A stretch of 64,000 nt of DNA. It comes from Chelonoidis abingdonii. Lineage: Eukaryota; Chordata; Testudines; Testudinidae. Location of the stretch: the NCBI RefSeq assembly GCF_003597395.2, contig NC_133771.1, positions 139,504,027 through 139,568,026 on the forward strand, written 5' to 3'. Within the stretch, counting starts at the first letter, position 1, and every line of letters begins with the position of its first letter. Both the position numbers and the translations under genes were made by a program. The notes below the pieces were generated by a model. That model saw only the letters and a program-made list of their open reading frames with translations. It was not told the origin of the DNA and made no database searches. Below, in pieces: positions 10,871 through 23,113 of this stretch.

Positions 10871-13800
10871 CAGTTTCCCAATTACTGGTAAGTTTATGTA
10901 CATGAAGTGTCTTAATATTTCAGAATTCCAAATACTATACTGCCTGAGTTTCTTGATCATATGTAAAATTACACTAAGTGGACGCACGAGACTGACATTA
11001 CACATCAGGTCTGTTCTCTTTGTTTAATGTTCCAGTTACCAACTTTATAACTCTAATTCAGAAGTTTGAACATAGAGTGGGGCTAGGTTGTCTTTTCTTT
11101 TTTCGGTTGATTGGTTTGGTTTGGGGTGGTTTTTTGTTTTTTTAAACACAAATAAGAAGCTACCCTCCTTCCCTTCTTCAAAGCTATAGCTACATCTCAG
11201 ATATCAATTACTGGCTTTTATATAAGATGGGTAATGCATTTTCAAAGCAGGTGTATTCCACCTCCCCCCCACCATGTTTTGACAGTTTGGCTTTAGTTAA
11301 AGCATAATTAAACATCTCAAAAGGCAGGGCAAAGAAATTCAATCACTGCTTACACTTTGAAGAAAAAAATCATTCTGTTCTTACTTGCAAGAAGCAGAAT
11401 TCATTTGCCCTCGACTCTCTGCACTGAAAATAAATAGTGGGCTTAAGCAGCCACTATTATGGCAGCGCACAGCCGAGAGTGGAAAACATAACATCTGAAA
11501 CAGACTGACCACTTGATGCTACCTCCGTATGACAAATGTTATTAAAATAACACCCCTGGTGAGTCACTAGCATTCTATGCATATCCCCTCACAAGAGCAG
11601 GAAGCGTGGGCATGTGTTGTATATAAAACCCTCAGGCAACGAGAAGTTTTCAAAGAAGTTTAAATGGCACTCCCCCTAAACATACCACGTCCAATTCTAA
11701 TTGTGGTATTAGCGCATCTGTAAGCTGAGTGATGCATCTACAAAGTTTTTGGATGATCTGCAGTAAAAGTGTCTGTTTTTTTCTAGTTACTTGGGATTTC
11801 CTTGAATACTAAGAACACTACTTAAAAAAAGTACAGAGTGAACACATTTAAAGCAGTCAGGGGAACATACAGCCTATGAAAAGATGACAGGGTCAGTTAA
11901 TCTAGTGTTCAGCAGACTCTTGTGGTTTTGTGGGAAGAACATAGTTTATAGCAGATTTTTGATTTTAGAGAGATATTAATTGACAGCTATGCTCAGTATG
12001 TAGAGGTGGATCTCCCTGGCTCCTTTGTTGATATTAAAAAAAGGGGACAAAGTGAAATTCAGACTTTGCAACAAAAAGACAAAAGCCATGTTGTGAAATA
12101 AGCCAGATGTGGTCAGGAAAGACGTTTATAAACCCCCCTAACCTTGTTTGGTTATAAGCGGAGGAAGGAATGTTTTATTGTACTCAGTGCATCTGAAGTT
12201 TACATGAGGAGCAGAAGGGGGAGGGGCTCTGACCTAGCCAACCAAAATAGCAAAGCTGCACAGCCCAGGAGAGACAAACAAGAGATAATGAGCTTAGACC
12301 TGTTTTTGTTGCAACCAATACAACTTCAGCAACGGCAGTGGGGTTAGCAGCAGAATTTGGCTCGCCTGTTATCTCATTGTACTAACAATTCCCTTTTCCT
12401 CCAGTGTCACACGACACATTTTTAAGCACATAGTACAAATACACTGCTGCTACCGCTTGTGACAATTTTGTAATCGCCTCATTCCCTTTTTGTGTCATTG
12501 TTCCAATTTCCAAGCAATAGACAAGAAGGATTTGTATTTCTGGACCAGGAGAGAAATGAGTGGACACAGATTCAGGAAATTGTTCCCCAGTCTATTTTTA
12601 CTGAAAGTTCAGTTCCTGTTATTACCTTGAACAAAGATAGATTAACAGCAAAAACTGCAGCAAAGTGAACTTTTCTTTACTTCAGGGCTCCACCAAAGCA
12701 CAGATCAGTCTTCAAGATAACTAGCAACACTGCTTCTCTGTCTGTTGCTTTTTCCAGGCTCTGCTGTTGACTGTTGTATCTCAATGGCTGTGCCTACGGC
12801 TGCCATCATTGCTAACACTGATTCAGCTACACTAACGTCAACAACATGGGAACCGTTAAGGAGGAGCTGCTGCCCTCAGCCATGGTTTTAAACACTGATG
12901 AGCACCATTCCAAGCAGGGTTGGAGGAAACAAATCTGACTCAGTGTTAACATTGGTGGGATGTTTTTGACATACTGTCTCCATTCTGAGGTGTTGCATTA
13001 ATCCCCACCCTGGGTTAAAGTTGTCCAGAGTAGGTGAAGGGTTTAACAATAAACCATGTTACATAAAATTGTTGCTGGAAGAAATCAGACGGGAGCCAAA
13101 GTAGTGGAGCAAGGTCTTTGTTTCAACTAAAGGAATCATTAATTAGGGGAATTTGAGATTTCTGGTGAAGTTACTTTATTGATATAGTGACAGATTAGAA
13201 TCATTTCAAAATGAGAGCAAGTGTCGTTATTTGGACCATCAGAAACTTGTGTTGATTGAACACTTTTGATCTGACAAGATTGCTGCCCATTTTGGGTAAT
13301 TCTCATCTGAGAAGCACTTGGCAACTTTCTTATCTGACAGGGAGATTTGGGCATCATCTCTATCATTGCTACTTGCACATTTTGGGACCCAGAGATTTAC
13401 CGTCAGATCACTGGGTTTTCTTCTTTTTTGAATTTAAAAAATGTTCTGACTAGATCTAATGAAGAGAGGGAGTGAGATGACATCACCATGGCATGACTGT
13501 GTCAACTCCTGGGATGTTAACCTAAGACACTGCTAGTAGATCAGTTCCTTCCCTCCCCACCTCACCCCCCGCAATCTTATCCCACTTGCCACCTTCTTTT
13601 CCTTCTCCTTCTCCTGCTCCTCCTGTACAGAGTCCAACTTAGCCAGCCAGGACAAATCTATACCTGCAGTACTTTCCTGTGAGCACAGCAAGTTGGAAAT
13701 GACCATCAACAGCCTAATCTTGCTGAAAAACACTGTCTCCTGTAGGCTGGCCAGAGGAAAATTGAGCAACTGAGCCAAACATTTTCCACAGACAGGAGTA

Positions 13801-14185
13801 AAACTGGGGTCCAGGAGCGGATAACTGGGTCATGTGCCCCACCTAAAGCCTTCCAGCAATTAAACAGCAACTATAAGAGCCAGAAATGTCACCTACCTGC
13901 ATCCACCATTCACCATTTGATGGGGCCAGCAGCAACAGTCCTAATAGCAAGGAAGGGAAACAGTCACCAAGGGCCAGCAGGAAGCTCCTACCCCTGGGAA
14001 TGTCTGGCATCCGTTGGCCAACTGGAGAGTGGGGAGCTGACTGGCTGCATTCCCCAGCTTCCAAGATTTAACCCAGCAAGGGGGTCATGTGGAGCCTCTT
14101 TTGGCTCTGTTCCAGCAGCCCCACCCTGCCAACCCATATTAGGAATGAGAACCTGGCCTGCCAGATGATGCCAATCTAGCTGATC
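10871..14185. other. Largely unrecognised, possibly single-copy sequence
   Basis: No gene recognised. 11380-11700 lacks any repeat signature and could be non-repetitive regulatory DNA. Pyrimidine-rich stretches occur at 13545-13625. Frames of 60-83 codons at 13533-14168 overlap on both strands and show no domain. 12680-12990 has words such as CAGCTACACTAACGTCAACA that recall palindromic MITEs but could not be resolved. Confidence 0.35.
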
Positions 14186-14745
14186 GCCTGTTCAGGGGGT
14201 CAGGAAGGAATCTTTTCTCCATGAAGCAATTGGTGGAGGCCCAGGAGTTTAGTGCCTTCCTCACAGCACCTCCAGGCCACGATGGGTTAAGTAGGAATAT
14301 GCTTAGTACCTAACTGAGGCACAGGGGTGGAGTTGTTTATTTGTCACAACTTGCAGCCAGTTTCCAGTGCAGTTAAGAGAATAAAATGAATGGTTTCCAT
14401 AGGTAAAAGACCTGGGATTTTGATGAATGGCCTTGGGCTCATGTGATAGAGTGAGGCCCTGTGGTCTTTGCAGACCCAGGAGCACCCTGCTGCATTGCTG
14501 TCTCCCTCCTGAGAGGGAGGTGCAAGACAGAGAGGGGAGTCCTGGAGGGTAGGCTGAGGCGAGCCACCCCGTATTATGGGTTATATGGTAGGGAGCCCTG
14601 CAACCCTGGCGTTAGTTACAACTTATATGCCCTGTAACCCCCACAATGGAACCAATTAAATGTCTGGTATTGAAGAGTGGTGCTGATGGATGGGTAGTGC
14701 CCCTCCCCTGTGTTAAAGTTTAATAAAAGTTGCAGCCTGCTGCTT
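14186..14745. repeat. Probable dispersed repeat, family uncertain
   Basis: TTCAGGGGGTCAGGAAGGAA followed by CCTTCCTCACAGCACC resembles a dispersed element I recall from turtle sequence. The block near 14700-14745 ends with GTTTAATAAAAGTTGCAGCC, which includes an AATAAA signal and could be the 3' end of an LTR or a processed transcript. There is no coding evidence, and the extent is a guess. Confidence 0.3.
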
Positions 14746-14949
14746 AATTCTAAGCATGTATGTGTCACCTTTTGCCGCTGCGTCCACATCAAATTGCACT
14801 TTTCTAGCTTTTGCTATTCTTTTCCTTCTCCATCTTTGTGTACGCCTATCTTGTTTTGTCTTAATTAAAAAACAGGATCAATCTGTAATGGAATGCGAAA
14901 ACTACCACATAAAACAGCCTCCCATTCCCCCTGCCTTCCCCCAACATTT

Positions 14950-15058
14950 AGGATGAGATTTTCAACAGTACCTAAGGGCTACAGGCACCCAGTTCCCACT
15001 GGCTTTCAGTAGAAGTTGGGCACCTAACTGCCTTATGCTCTTTTGAAATCCCACCCCT
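14950..15058. mobile_element. MITE, 'GAGATTTTCAA...CTTTTGAAATC' family
   Basis: The left AGGATGAGATTTTCAACAGT and the right CTCTTTTGAAATCCCACCCC are inverted ends. The middle contains GGGCACCTAACTGCC. Related to 43768-43889. Confidence 0.5.
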
Positions 15059-15239
15059 AGATATCACTTCAAAGGCTTCCTAGCAAGGGGTTTTCACTTT
15101 AAGGTAAGAAGAGAGAGAGGGAGGAAGAAAATTGTTAAAATAACATTTTCCCTTATTTAATTATTTTAATTAAGTACTAGGCAGTGTACAGTGGTATAGT
15201 GCCTCATGTAGACCCTTCCACCCAAGGAGTCACAGTGCA

Positions 15240-15500
15240 GGCTGACTTCTAACAATTATTGTTATTTAGTGCCTAGGAGCCCTAGCCCAGGACCCTATTG
15301 TGCTAGGTGCTGTACAAACAAATCAGACAGTCCCTGGCCCAAAGAGCTTATACTCCCCGTAAGAGACAACAAATGGACAGACAGACAGTGGACTGCAAGG
15401 GAACAATGAGACAATAGTCAGCATGGTAGGCAGTGGTCTCAGCACACCGGTGGCCCAGCCATTATTAATTAGTTTGAAGGCATCATGGCAAAGGAATAGC
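15240..15500 (-). mobile_element. SINE tail with extended 3' segment, minus strand
   Basis: Plus-strand view: TTATTGTTATTTAGTGCCTA, CCCAGGACCCTATTGTGCTA, GGTGCTGTACAAACAAATCA, CAGTCCCTGGCCCAAAGAGC, then GACAACAAATGGACAGACAG and GAACAATGAGACAATAGTCA. On the minus strand this is the CTGTACAGCACCTAGCACAA tail. A second SINE follows directly. Confidence 0.6.
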
Positions 15501-15690
15501 ATCTTCCATCCAAGGATTTCATAGTGCTTTACACACAATAACCAACCCACACAACTCTAATGCTTGCTAGGTACCTTATCCCTATTTTACAAATAGGAAG
15601 GTAAGGCACAGAGAGGACAAGAGATTTGCCCCAATGCCCTAGAACCATAAGCAGAATCCAGATCTCTTGACTACTACTCAACAGCCATCA
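15501..15690 (-). mobile_element. MIR-like SINE, minus strand
   Basis: Plus-strand view shows CTATTTTACAAATAGGAAGG, AAGGCACAGAGAGGACAAGA, GATTTGCCCCAATGCCCTAG, and GAATCCAGATCTCTTGACTA, which is the reverse of a MIR core plus part of a tRNA-like head. Confidence 0.65.
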
Positions 15691-16261
15691 CCATCATCTC
15701 CATTATGGTTCTCTCTCGTCCACCCCCAGCACTTCCCTTCTCCCTCTGCACCACCAAGAAAAGCCTTTTTAGAAACAGTTTTTTTCCCCCTAAAACAGAG
15801 CAGGGACTACTGCAAATTAACTGAAAAGCTGGAGGAGATTTAGCCAATTTCAGCATTTATTGCTGCAAAACTATTATGGGCCAAAGCCCCCACCACCTAA
15901 AAAAACCCCAATTCCCACCCCCCCAAGTTGCCTAATTTTTTATATATTTTAGATTTAAATAATAAAAAGCACTTACAGAAAGCCCTACAGGCCCCCGCAT
16001 AATTAATAATACAACTAAATATGTGTCCTTGATATTGAAAAACACTTCTTGATATTCCCTTCTCTCGGCTTCAGACAGTTGTGCACTGCTGTCGTATGGT
16101 GGCAAGGGAGTCTAGCTTATGAAAATATGCCAGTGCAGCACCCTGGACTTTATCTTTTGACCTCCCATTCCCCCTCCTTGCCATGATGTAGCCGCACTCA
16201 TTTTTTCTAAGTGCAAAGTAGAGGCCTGCTTCTGCTTCCACAGAAGGGAGCAACTCCAGTG
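15691..16261. other. Unrecognised non-coding sequence
   Basis: No repeat or exon recognised. Pyrimidine-rich around 15700-15795. Confidence 0.4.
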
Positions 16262-16700
16262 ATGACGATGATTTATTTCTATTATAGTAGCACCTAGGAA
16301 CCCCAGTCAAGGATCAAGGCCCCATTGTGCCAGACATAGTGCAAACAAGTAACAATGAAGACAGCTCCTGACCCACAGTCTAGGGCTACGTCTACACTAC
16401 GCGCCGTTTCGGCACGTTAAAATCAATTGCTCGGGGTTCGATATATCGCGTCTGGTCTAGACGGGATATATCGAACCCCAGAGCGCGCTTAGATCGATTC
16501 CGGAACTCCACCAAAACAAATGGAGTTCCGGATTCGACATGGCGAGCCGCGCACATCGATCCCGCGCGGTGAAGACGGGTGAGTAAATCGATTTTAGATA
16601 TTCGATTTCAGCTACGCTATTCTCGTAGCTGAAATTGCGTATCTAAAATCGATTTTCGCGCGTAGTCTAGACGGGGCCTAGGTGAGACCTTACCTAAGCT
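16262..16700 (-). mobile_element. SINE tail split by a MITE
   Basis: The left part, 16262-16380, reads on the plus strand GATTTATTTCTATTATAGTA, GCACCTAGGAACCCCAGTCA and ACAGCTCCTGACCCACAGTC, the minus-strand SINE tail. It stops at CAGTCTA, where the MITE at 16383-16678 begins. Sequence resumes at TAGGTGAGACC, so the uninterrupted site would read CAGTCTAGGTGAG with a single TA. Confidence 0.6.
16383..16678. mobile_element. 296-bp multi-hairpin MITE with TA target duplication
   Basis: Terminal inverted repeats of about 21 bp: GGGCTACGTCTACACTACGC at the left, and GCGCGTAGTCTAGACGGGGC followed by C at the right. TA at 16381-16382 and 16679-16680 fits a Tc1/mariner-type 2-bp target. Three further hairpins lie inside: 16433-16447 with 16465-16479 (15 of 15 paired), 16496-16510 with 16521-16535 (14 of 15), and 16585-16616 with 16624-16655 (28 of 32). 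CpG content is far above the surroundings, suggesting a recent insertion. No transposase; moved in trans if at all. Confidence 0.8.
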
Positions 16701-17507
16701 ACTTTAGAAATGTAAATAATAGACATTTTGCCCCTGACCTCAATGGGACCAAGATTGGGCCTTTGTTTATCTGATGAAAACTCACAAAAATAGCACAGCA
16801 AACAGGAAAGGTATTTGTTTGGGACACTGTCCTCACACACGTCTGCCCAAAACCTGCTAGTCTCACATTATGTGCAAGGTGTTCTCCACAGGATGTGAGC
16901 AGTAAATAGAATCTGAGACTTTTCAAATTGCTATCGCAGGCTGCACCTTCCGACTTCTGGTTCAGCCTTTAAGTAGTCTCTTTAAAATGGGACTGTGTTG
17001 GGATTGTATAAAACAGAAGCCTTTAGTTCTCTGTCCCCAGCCTCCCGAGGATTCAGTTTCAGTTCCCATGCAACGGGGCTGGCTTTTATTTGTCCTTCAC
17101 GTTAGGAGGGCAGGGGAGTATATTTGAGAGCTTTAAAGAAAGCATAGATTAGTCAGCACTGCTGCTTGTTTTACTGTGTGTTATTAGCAGTAAGAACATG
17201 TTTACTGTAAGCGTAACTGAGTTTCCACTGTTTTGTGGCACAGATTCAATTCATCCCAAAGCACAATGAGATGTAAGCCCCACTTAGGTGATGTGCACTA
17301 CTGTACTGCCACCATTACACATTATATTACTCCTTACTCACCTAAGAAATCCCACTGAAGTCAACGGAACTTCTCATGTAATTAGATACGACACATGCAT
17401 TGTCAGGATCGTAACTGTAGAGTCCTAAAGAACCATACATGAGGTAAGAGAGAACCCTGAACTGCACATATTTGTAGATGTCATGAAGAAGCAAGTTGTC
17501 TCTGCCT
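16701..17507. other. Unrecognised non-coding sequence
   Basis: Nothing recognised apart from a worn 'CCCACTGAAGTCAACGGAAC' motif at 17350-17371, shared with the palindromic MITE family. Confidence 0.4.
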
Positions 17508-17587
17508 GACACAACTTTGTTAAGTATAGCATCTTTCATAAGAAATTGACACAACTTTGTTAAGTGTAGCATCTTTCATAAGAAATT
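17508..17587. repeat. 40-bp tandem duplication, two copies
   Basis: The unit begins GACACAACTTTGTTAAGTAT and ends CTTTCATAAGAAATT. Copies occupy 17508-17547 and 17548-17587 and differ at one base (AAGTATAGC against AAGTGTAGC), indicating a recent duplication. Confidence 0.95.
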
Positions 17588-17607
17588 AGTCAACATTTTT
17601 CAACCAA

Positions 17608-17632
17608 ACTTTTGTGTGTGTGTGTGGGTGTA
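17608..17632. repeat. (TG)n tract
   Basis: A short TGTGTG run followed by a G-rich stretch (GGGTGTAGGGGGG). Confidence 0.75.
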
Positions 17633-18535
17633 GGGGGGCCATTGTTTGATTGATTGACTGTTTTGTTAGTGGCTTTTTTAGCAAACAATTTTTTTCACAA
17701 AGTTGAGGACAAGCAATTTTTTTCCATTTTCCATGAAAAATGTCAGGTACTTTTACATCTTTTGAAAACATTGGTGAAATAATTATGATTTTCGTAATAA
17801 GTTTCAATAACATTTTCTATAATTAATTGTTTTTAATTGAAAAACATTTCTGCAAAAATATATATGAATTGAAAAATTTGTACATTTTGAGAGGAAAAAT
17901 GCTCATTTTCCAACCATCTCTATACAAAACTGATGATCTGAATTCAAACTTTGGGGTTGTCTGGGCCTAGGCTTTTGATAAAGTCCAACCTCTAATACAA
18001 ACTGCATCTAAGAATACTTACAGTTGAAAGACAAGGCAGTAGATACTCTATGGCATTAATAAGTGGTGTAAAGAGATTGTGTCTGATTCTGTGGTCATTC
18101 ATTACATAGAAAAATCTCCCTTTCCATGAGTATAAAGTTTTAGTGTCAGAAACAAACTAAGGCATGGATTCATAAGACCAATAATTGAGAGTGAGAGAAA
18201 TGGTAAAGGAGGGGCACAGAGAAGAGGAGGTACACATTACAATGATGTTTGAGACGAGATGGAGATACATGAAAATTGCTTTAAATAGCCGGGAAAAATA
18301 GCTTTAAATTGCAGGAAAAAGGGTGAGGACAGGTGCTGGAGGAGTTAGGAAAGAAAGAAGCAGAGGCAAAGTGTGTGAGGGGGCATACAGGGTCACGTAC
18401 CACCCCAGATTTGCTGCATGCCTTGTACTGAGCATGCTCACACAGACTGAGCGTGCTCAGTAACACTGCTGAAGCCAGCTGCTCTCACTCTTCCTCCCCA
18501 CCATAGGCAAGCACAGGTCCTCTCTGGAGAGGAGA
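17633..18535. other. Unrecognised AT-rich sequence
   Basis: 17640-17900 is AT-rich with repeated TTTTCCA/GAAAA words and no clear family. A small inverted pair GAGCATGCTCA...TGAGCGTGCTCA sits at about 18428-18461. Confidence 0.4.
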
Positions 18536-18633
18536 ATCCTGGTTCTGGTCTCACTTACACCAGTGTAACTCCACTGATTTCAGTGCAGTTACTCCCTGTT
18601 TTCACTGGTGTAAGTGAGAGCAGAATCAGGCTC
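18536..18633. mobile_element. Palindromic MITE, GATTCT family
   Basis: The left TGGTTCTGGTCTCACTTACA and the right GTGTAAGTGAGAGCAGAATC are inverted. Arms extend through ACACCAGTGTAACTCCACTG at the left and TTTCACTGGTGTAAGTGAG at the right. Confidence 0.65.
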
Positions 18634-18675
18634 ATGAGGTCAGCAGACAAGTCCATATAGGGTTTTCAAAATTAT

Positions 18676-18755
18676 GGGCCCAGTTCTCCACTCCACCAGT
18701 CGTACTCCAATATTAATAGGAACACATTGCTGTAACAGAGTGGAGAATCAGGCCC
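18676..18755. mobile_element. 80-bp palindromic MITE, GGGCCCAGTTCTCCACTC termini
   Basis: The left GGGCCCAGTTCTCCACTCCA and the right AGAGTGGAGAATCAGGCCC are inverted. It lies 43 bp after the previous family member. A right-end fragment of the same type, GTGGAGAATCAGACCC, is at 60767-60782. Confidence 0.65.
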
Positions 18756-19897
18756 AGGGGTCAGATTTTAATCGAATCCTCAAATGAATGGGAAGCCAGT
18801 GGAGTTCTTTACAGTTTGAAGATGCGCATGATGTGGTCATACTTCTTGGAACATATGAGGAAAAGGCACCAGCATTTTGTACATACTGAGAACTAGGGAA
18901 GTGGAATGTGCAGAGACAATAGAAAGGCAAAAGCCAAGACTAAAAGGGATGGAGGGATGCACAAAGATTTTAGCATAAGTGGAAACAAAGCAGTGGCGTC
19001 CCCAGAACTGGTTGTGTAGAATCACAGGGTTAAAAGGGACTGCGAGGATCCTTTCTAAGGGTGTAGATGGAGATAGATTTATAAACACAGAAGATGTGGG
19101 AAGAGAAAGAGCCCAAGAAAACACACTACAATGATAGAGTCTGACTATAATAAATGACTAGTTTAAACAGCTTAGTAACATAAGTATTATTGTGGGCATT
19201 ATAATGGTACACTGGTTGCATCCATTATGTACTGACAGAGATTTGCTGATTCAGCTGTGATGGCTTTGGAAATGACAGCAGCTGGATGTGCACGAAGCTT
19301 TCTTCTGTCAATTTTAACTTACTAGGTACATTTTTAACAAGCTGCCACTTCTTAAACCTGGCGCATGATTTTTCAGGCGATCAGTTCTCTTTCAGCAGCT
19401 TGTCACTTGCTCTTGCTCATCTGGCTCCCTCTTCCCAGATATGCAGTGCTATGCTACTGACACATCTATGCAGTATCAAAAACAAACCTTTTACAGCTAC
19501 AGAAGGGCTCCATTCTAGTAAAATTTCCCCCCAGGCCACATGCTGGTAAAAATCTGTTTGAATGACGACAGCTTTAAAATTCAGGTGAACCTTACATGAC
19601 AAATCCCCTAATCATCATTTTCCATCAATAAAAGGTTAACATATTATATTCTGGGCATTGCACTGACTAGAAAGACAGCAAAAAGTACTAGAGACATTAT
19701 TTGTATGAGAAAAGCTTGAATTATAATCAGACTAGCAAAAACCTTTAAGGATCAGATTCTAGAATTTCAAAAGGGGTTGGACAGTTATACGGATATCAAG
19801 AATATCCAGAATTCTCATCATTCATGAAAACAAAAAGGCTTAGGAAGGGACTTTAAACCTCATGTTTCCAGGTTTAAGCCAATCTCTAACTATCAGA
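18756..19897. other. Mostly unrecognised sequence with a CR1-tail scrap
   Basis: At 19016-19055, AGAATCACAGGGTTAAAAGG resembles the reverse of the CR1 3' terminus, but it is too short to be sure. The rest, with frames under 100 codons, shows no known domain. Confidence 0.35.
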
Positions 19898-20157
19898 GGC
19901 AGAGGTACTGACTTATTTTTCCCTGGGGGTGCTCCACCCTTGCTCTACCCCATGGCCTCATCCCCACTCCACCCCTCCCATGAGGCCCTGCCCTTTCGCT
20001 GCATCTTCTCACCCTCTTCCTGGAGGCCCCCGCCCGCCAGCTGCTCGCTGCGCTCAGCCCTCCCCCCACCAAACAGCTGGGGCTGGTGGGTGCTGACCAC
20101 CCACTATTATTTTCCCTGAGTGCTCCAGCCCCAGGGCACCCAGTGAGTTGACACCTA
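19898..20157 (-). mobile_element. Relative of the 5640-6040 element, reverse orientation
   Basis: The reverse complement begins GTGTCAACTCACTGGGTGCC and CTGGGGCTGGAGCACTCAGG, then AATAGTGGGTGGTCAGCACC and CAGCTGTTTGGTGGGG. These match the blocks at 5643-5830 in order. The far end GGTACTGACTTATTTTTCCC forms the inverted counterpart. No clear target duplication. The 149-codon minus frame here is composition-driven. Confidence 0.6.
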
Positions 20158-23113
20158 CGATTAAAGGTCACAATGAGACAAAGTGTGGGGGCGGGGGGTG
20201 GAGGATCATCCCTGCCTATTGCAGAGTTCTTGCCCTTTCCTCTGAAACATCTGGCACTGGCCACTGTCACTCTAACCAAAGTACAGGCGTTTGCATTGAA
20301 GTGCAATGCACTTTCATTAGTACCATACAATGGTTGTGACAAATCATAGTTTCACCCAGGGACAGGGGAACTAGTTTATATCAATTAAAATTCAGTCTCT
20401 TTGTATTCAGCTCAAACTAAGACTCGGTTGAGGTTTTATAAAGCTAAGCTATTTTGAATCCCCACCCAATTTTTTCATGTCTTTGCACTTCCCAGTTTGG
20501 CTGGGACCCAAAGTACTAAAATACCATAAGAACAGACTCTCAGAGCTTTTCTAACCTTGCTGGGACCAGAACATACCAGAGGTGTTGGGACAAAAAAACC
20601 TGTTCTGGTGAATTTTCCAATCCAGTTTCTAAACTGAAGTTCTCCTCTTTGGATGAGCATCCTGAACAGAGATAGGTACAGGCCAAACCCCAGATCCAAA
20701 TACCCTCAATCTTTGGAAGGGAGGTTGCAAAACATGGATCTAAATTTTGGGGCTTGAGCCCATCTCTTGTCCAATTTTTGGAATCCCTTCTGAACTGAAC
20801 CTCTGAGCTTTCTGAGGCTCACCCACCACTGATTTTAGAAACTTTACCCTTAAAGTCAAATTTTGTCTTTGGGAGCCCACTATTGCTCCCATTGACTTCA
20901 CTGGATCTAGGAACAGGGTTCCCAGCCAAGCAAGTGCTTAGGAAAACATAACAGAGTAAAAACTGTGATAATAGTGTTAACACTGTTTGGGTCCTTTAGT
21001 TTATTATAAAGGCTGAAGTCTGACTGTGGTATTTTTCCTCAGCTCTGAATCACAAGGCCCATTTTCAATATCCCTTGTGTTACTATCCAGGAAGACAGGG
21101 CAGTGTTTCAACTTCTGCTAGTTGGCAGGATGGTATTAACATAGCAACTGTAGTAAAGGAGAATGACAGCTTGCTGAATGCTGAAACAGCCCAGTACACA
21201 TTCTTTCCAGGGCCTCTGCCATCGCTGCAAATATCAAGAGGCTACAACTAATGATAGTGATTCAACTCAGCCAGTTGACCCAGATGTACACCACTCCATG
21301 CTCAGATAGCACAGTGAGAAGAGCAGATGCATAAAACAGAGTAGTCAGAGTCCCTGAAAATTCTATAATAGAAAAGACCCTGGATTTAAATATTTCTAAG
21401 TTCTCAGATGAAACCAGCTTCATAACAAGGATGTCATAAAGCTTAAAAGAAATCAGCTCATAGATTAAAAAAACTGGGTCAGACTTAACCCAGGCAAGAA
21501 AGTGATGATGCTGGTCAGAAGGGAAAATGCTTTGAAGACCTAGCTGGGATATTGTCAAAGTGGTGAAAAGCCACAGGGTCCTGTTCAGCTCATCCCTAAA
21601 AGTCTAAGTGAAACGGCAGCATTTATGGCAAAAAAAGCCTCTGATTTCCTGCAGCTTTCCAGGAAACTTTACCCTTTCCTCCAGGAGGAGGATTTGGCCA
21701 CAGTGAACGCTGATCTCCAGAATGGATTCGCATAACTGGGACAGGTTTTTGGATATAACGCAGAGGTTCCACTTCAGGAGGGTCTTCTATGAACTCATCA
21801 ACCCTGAACTCGGATCCCTCCTCTGGCTCCCCTAGGTGTTTCCACTGCCAATTCAAAATTTTGGCTCAAATTATTAAGCCATAAATGGGCCAGGAACCCA
21901 ACTGCTTCAGCAGCCCCATCTCCATTCATGTCCCATCAGGACAAATGCTTTCTCTGGGTAGATGAAGCAAGCAAGGATCAGAGACAACACATTCTCGGTT
22001 ATGAAGGTCCCAACTGTAGAACAAACTTCCAGAGGAGACTGAATTAATCCAGAATCTGATGAATTTCAGAAAACTCCTTGAAGTACTCTAGAAACCTCAG
22101 CATGCAGATTTCATTCAGCTGGGAAGCACTTAAATACTGAAGTGATGGCTGCTATAGAAAATGCTAAAACAGAGAGATTTCCTCATTAGATATGTGAGAG
22201 GTTTTATTATTTGCAGACATGGGACATCAAGGAAAAAAAGGCAGCTTCTTTGAATTACTTATTTACTTTTTCTCTTTACAGTCGCCCCTTTCTCATTTAG
22301 TAGATCAGTTTGCTTTTGCCAGATAGATTCAAAGTCACCACAGTGATTTCAGTTTTTTCCTTGTTTCTTGGAAAGCACCACGCAGCACCATGTCAAGAAA
22401 AACAAACAGAAAAGTTTGCTTAGGATCTATTTAAAGCAAATCATCAGTGGTAGTTCCAATAACAAACCAGAGGCCAGCATCTGTACTTGTGACAAGACTG
22501 GGGCTACTGTGCATTAAAAGGGGTAGCACTATTGCAGAATTACAGTGAACATCTTGCCTAATGTGGCTCTTTGTAAATTCCGCTTCTACATTTGCTATTT
22601 TCACTCACAAATTAAAATAAAGGCAGAAATCTTGGCAAAAATGAAAAACTTTAAAGGGACAGTGTCAATTTGATTAGGCCCAAAATTTAGGCTTTGTTTA
22701 AAAAAAACTAGCAAAACTCAACATAAATGAATTAAAATACTAGACAAACTTCCACTCTCAACTTTTTTTAAACATTCCCCTGAAGTGTTGGAAACCCCCA
22801 AGCCACAGCATCGTGCTAGTACATGGGAGCCAAGAAAGTAACACTTCCCACCAATGAAAAGTGAAACTCACTTATGAACAAAGTCGGCTAGTTTTACTTT
22901 CTTAGCTGAATGAAGCTCACTGGGGAAATAAAGACCATAAATGGTGAACAGGAGAGATGGGGTGAGAGGTGGTCAGATTTTGGTACTGCATAACCAAAAC
23001 TAGGTTATTTGGATCCAGCACCCATTTTATCCAAAACACCAATGTTTGGGGTTACTGGTCAGATAGGAAAAAATTTGGGGCTAGATTTTCAGCTAGTGTA
23101 AATTGACGTAGCT
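20158..23113. other. Unrecognised non-coding sequence
   Basis: No gene or family could be defended. 20680-20760 and 22975-23050 contain GGATCCA/CCAAAAC words like those at 28640-28860 and 52285-52400, perhaps an old dispersed element. 21200-21860 is moderately GC-balanced with minus frames of 98 and 77 codons, but I see no domain or splice-supported exon. Confidence 0.35.

Noticed and set aside
14186..14745. LTR of an endogenous retrovirus
   Set aside because: An AATAAA signal is present, but there is no TG...CA pair with a matching second LTR, primer site or internal coding region.
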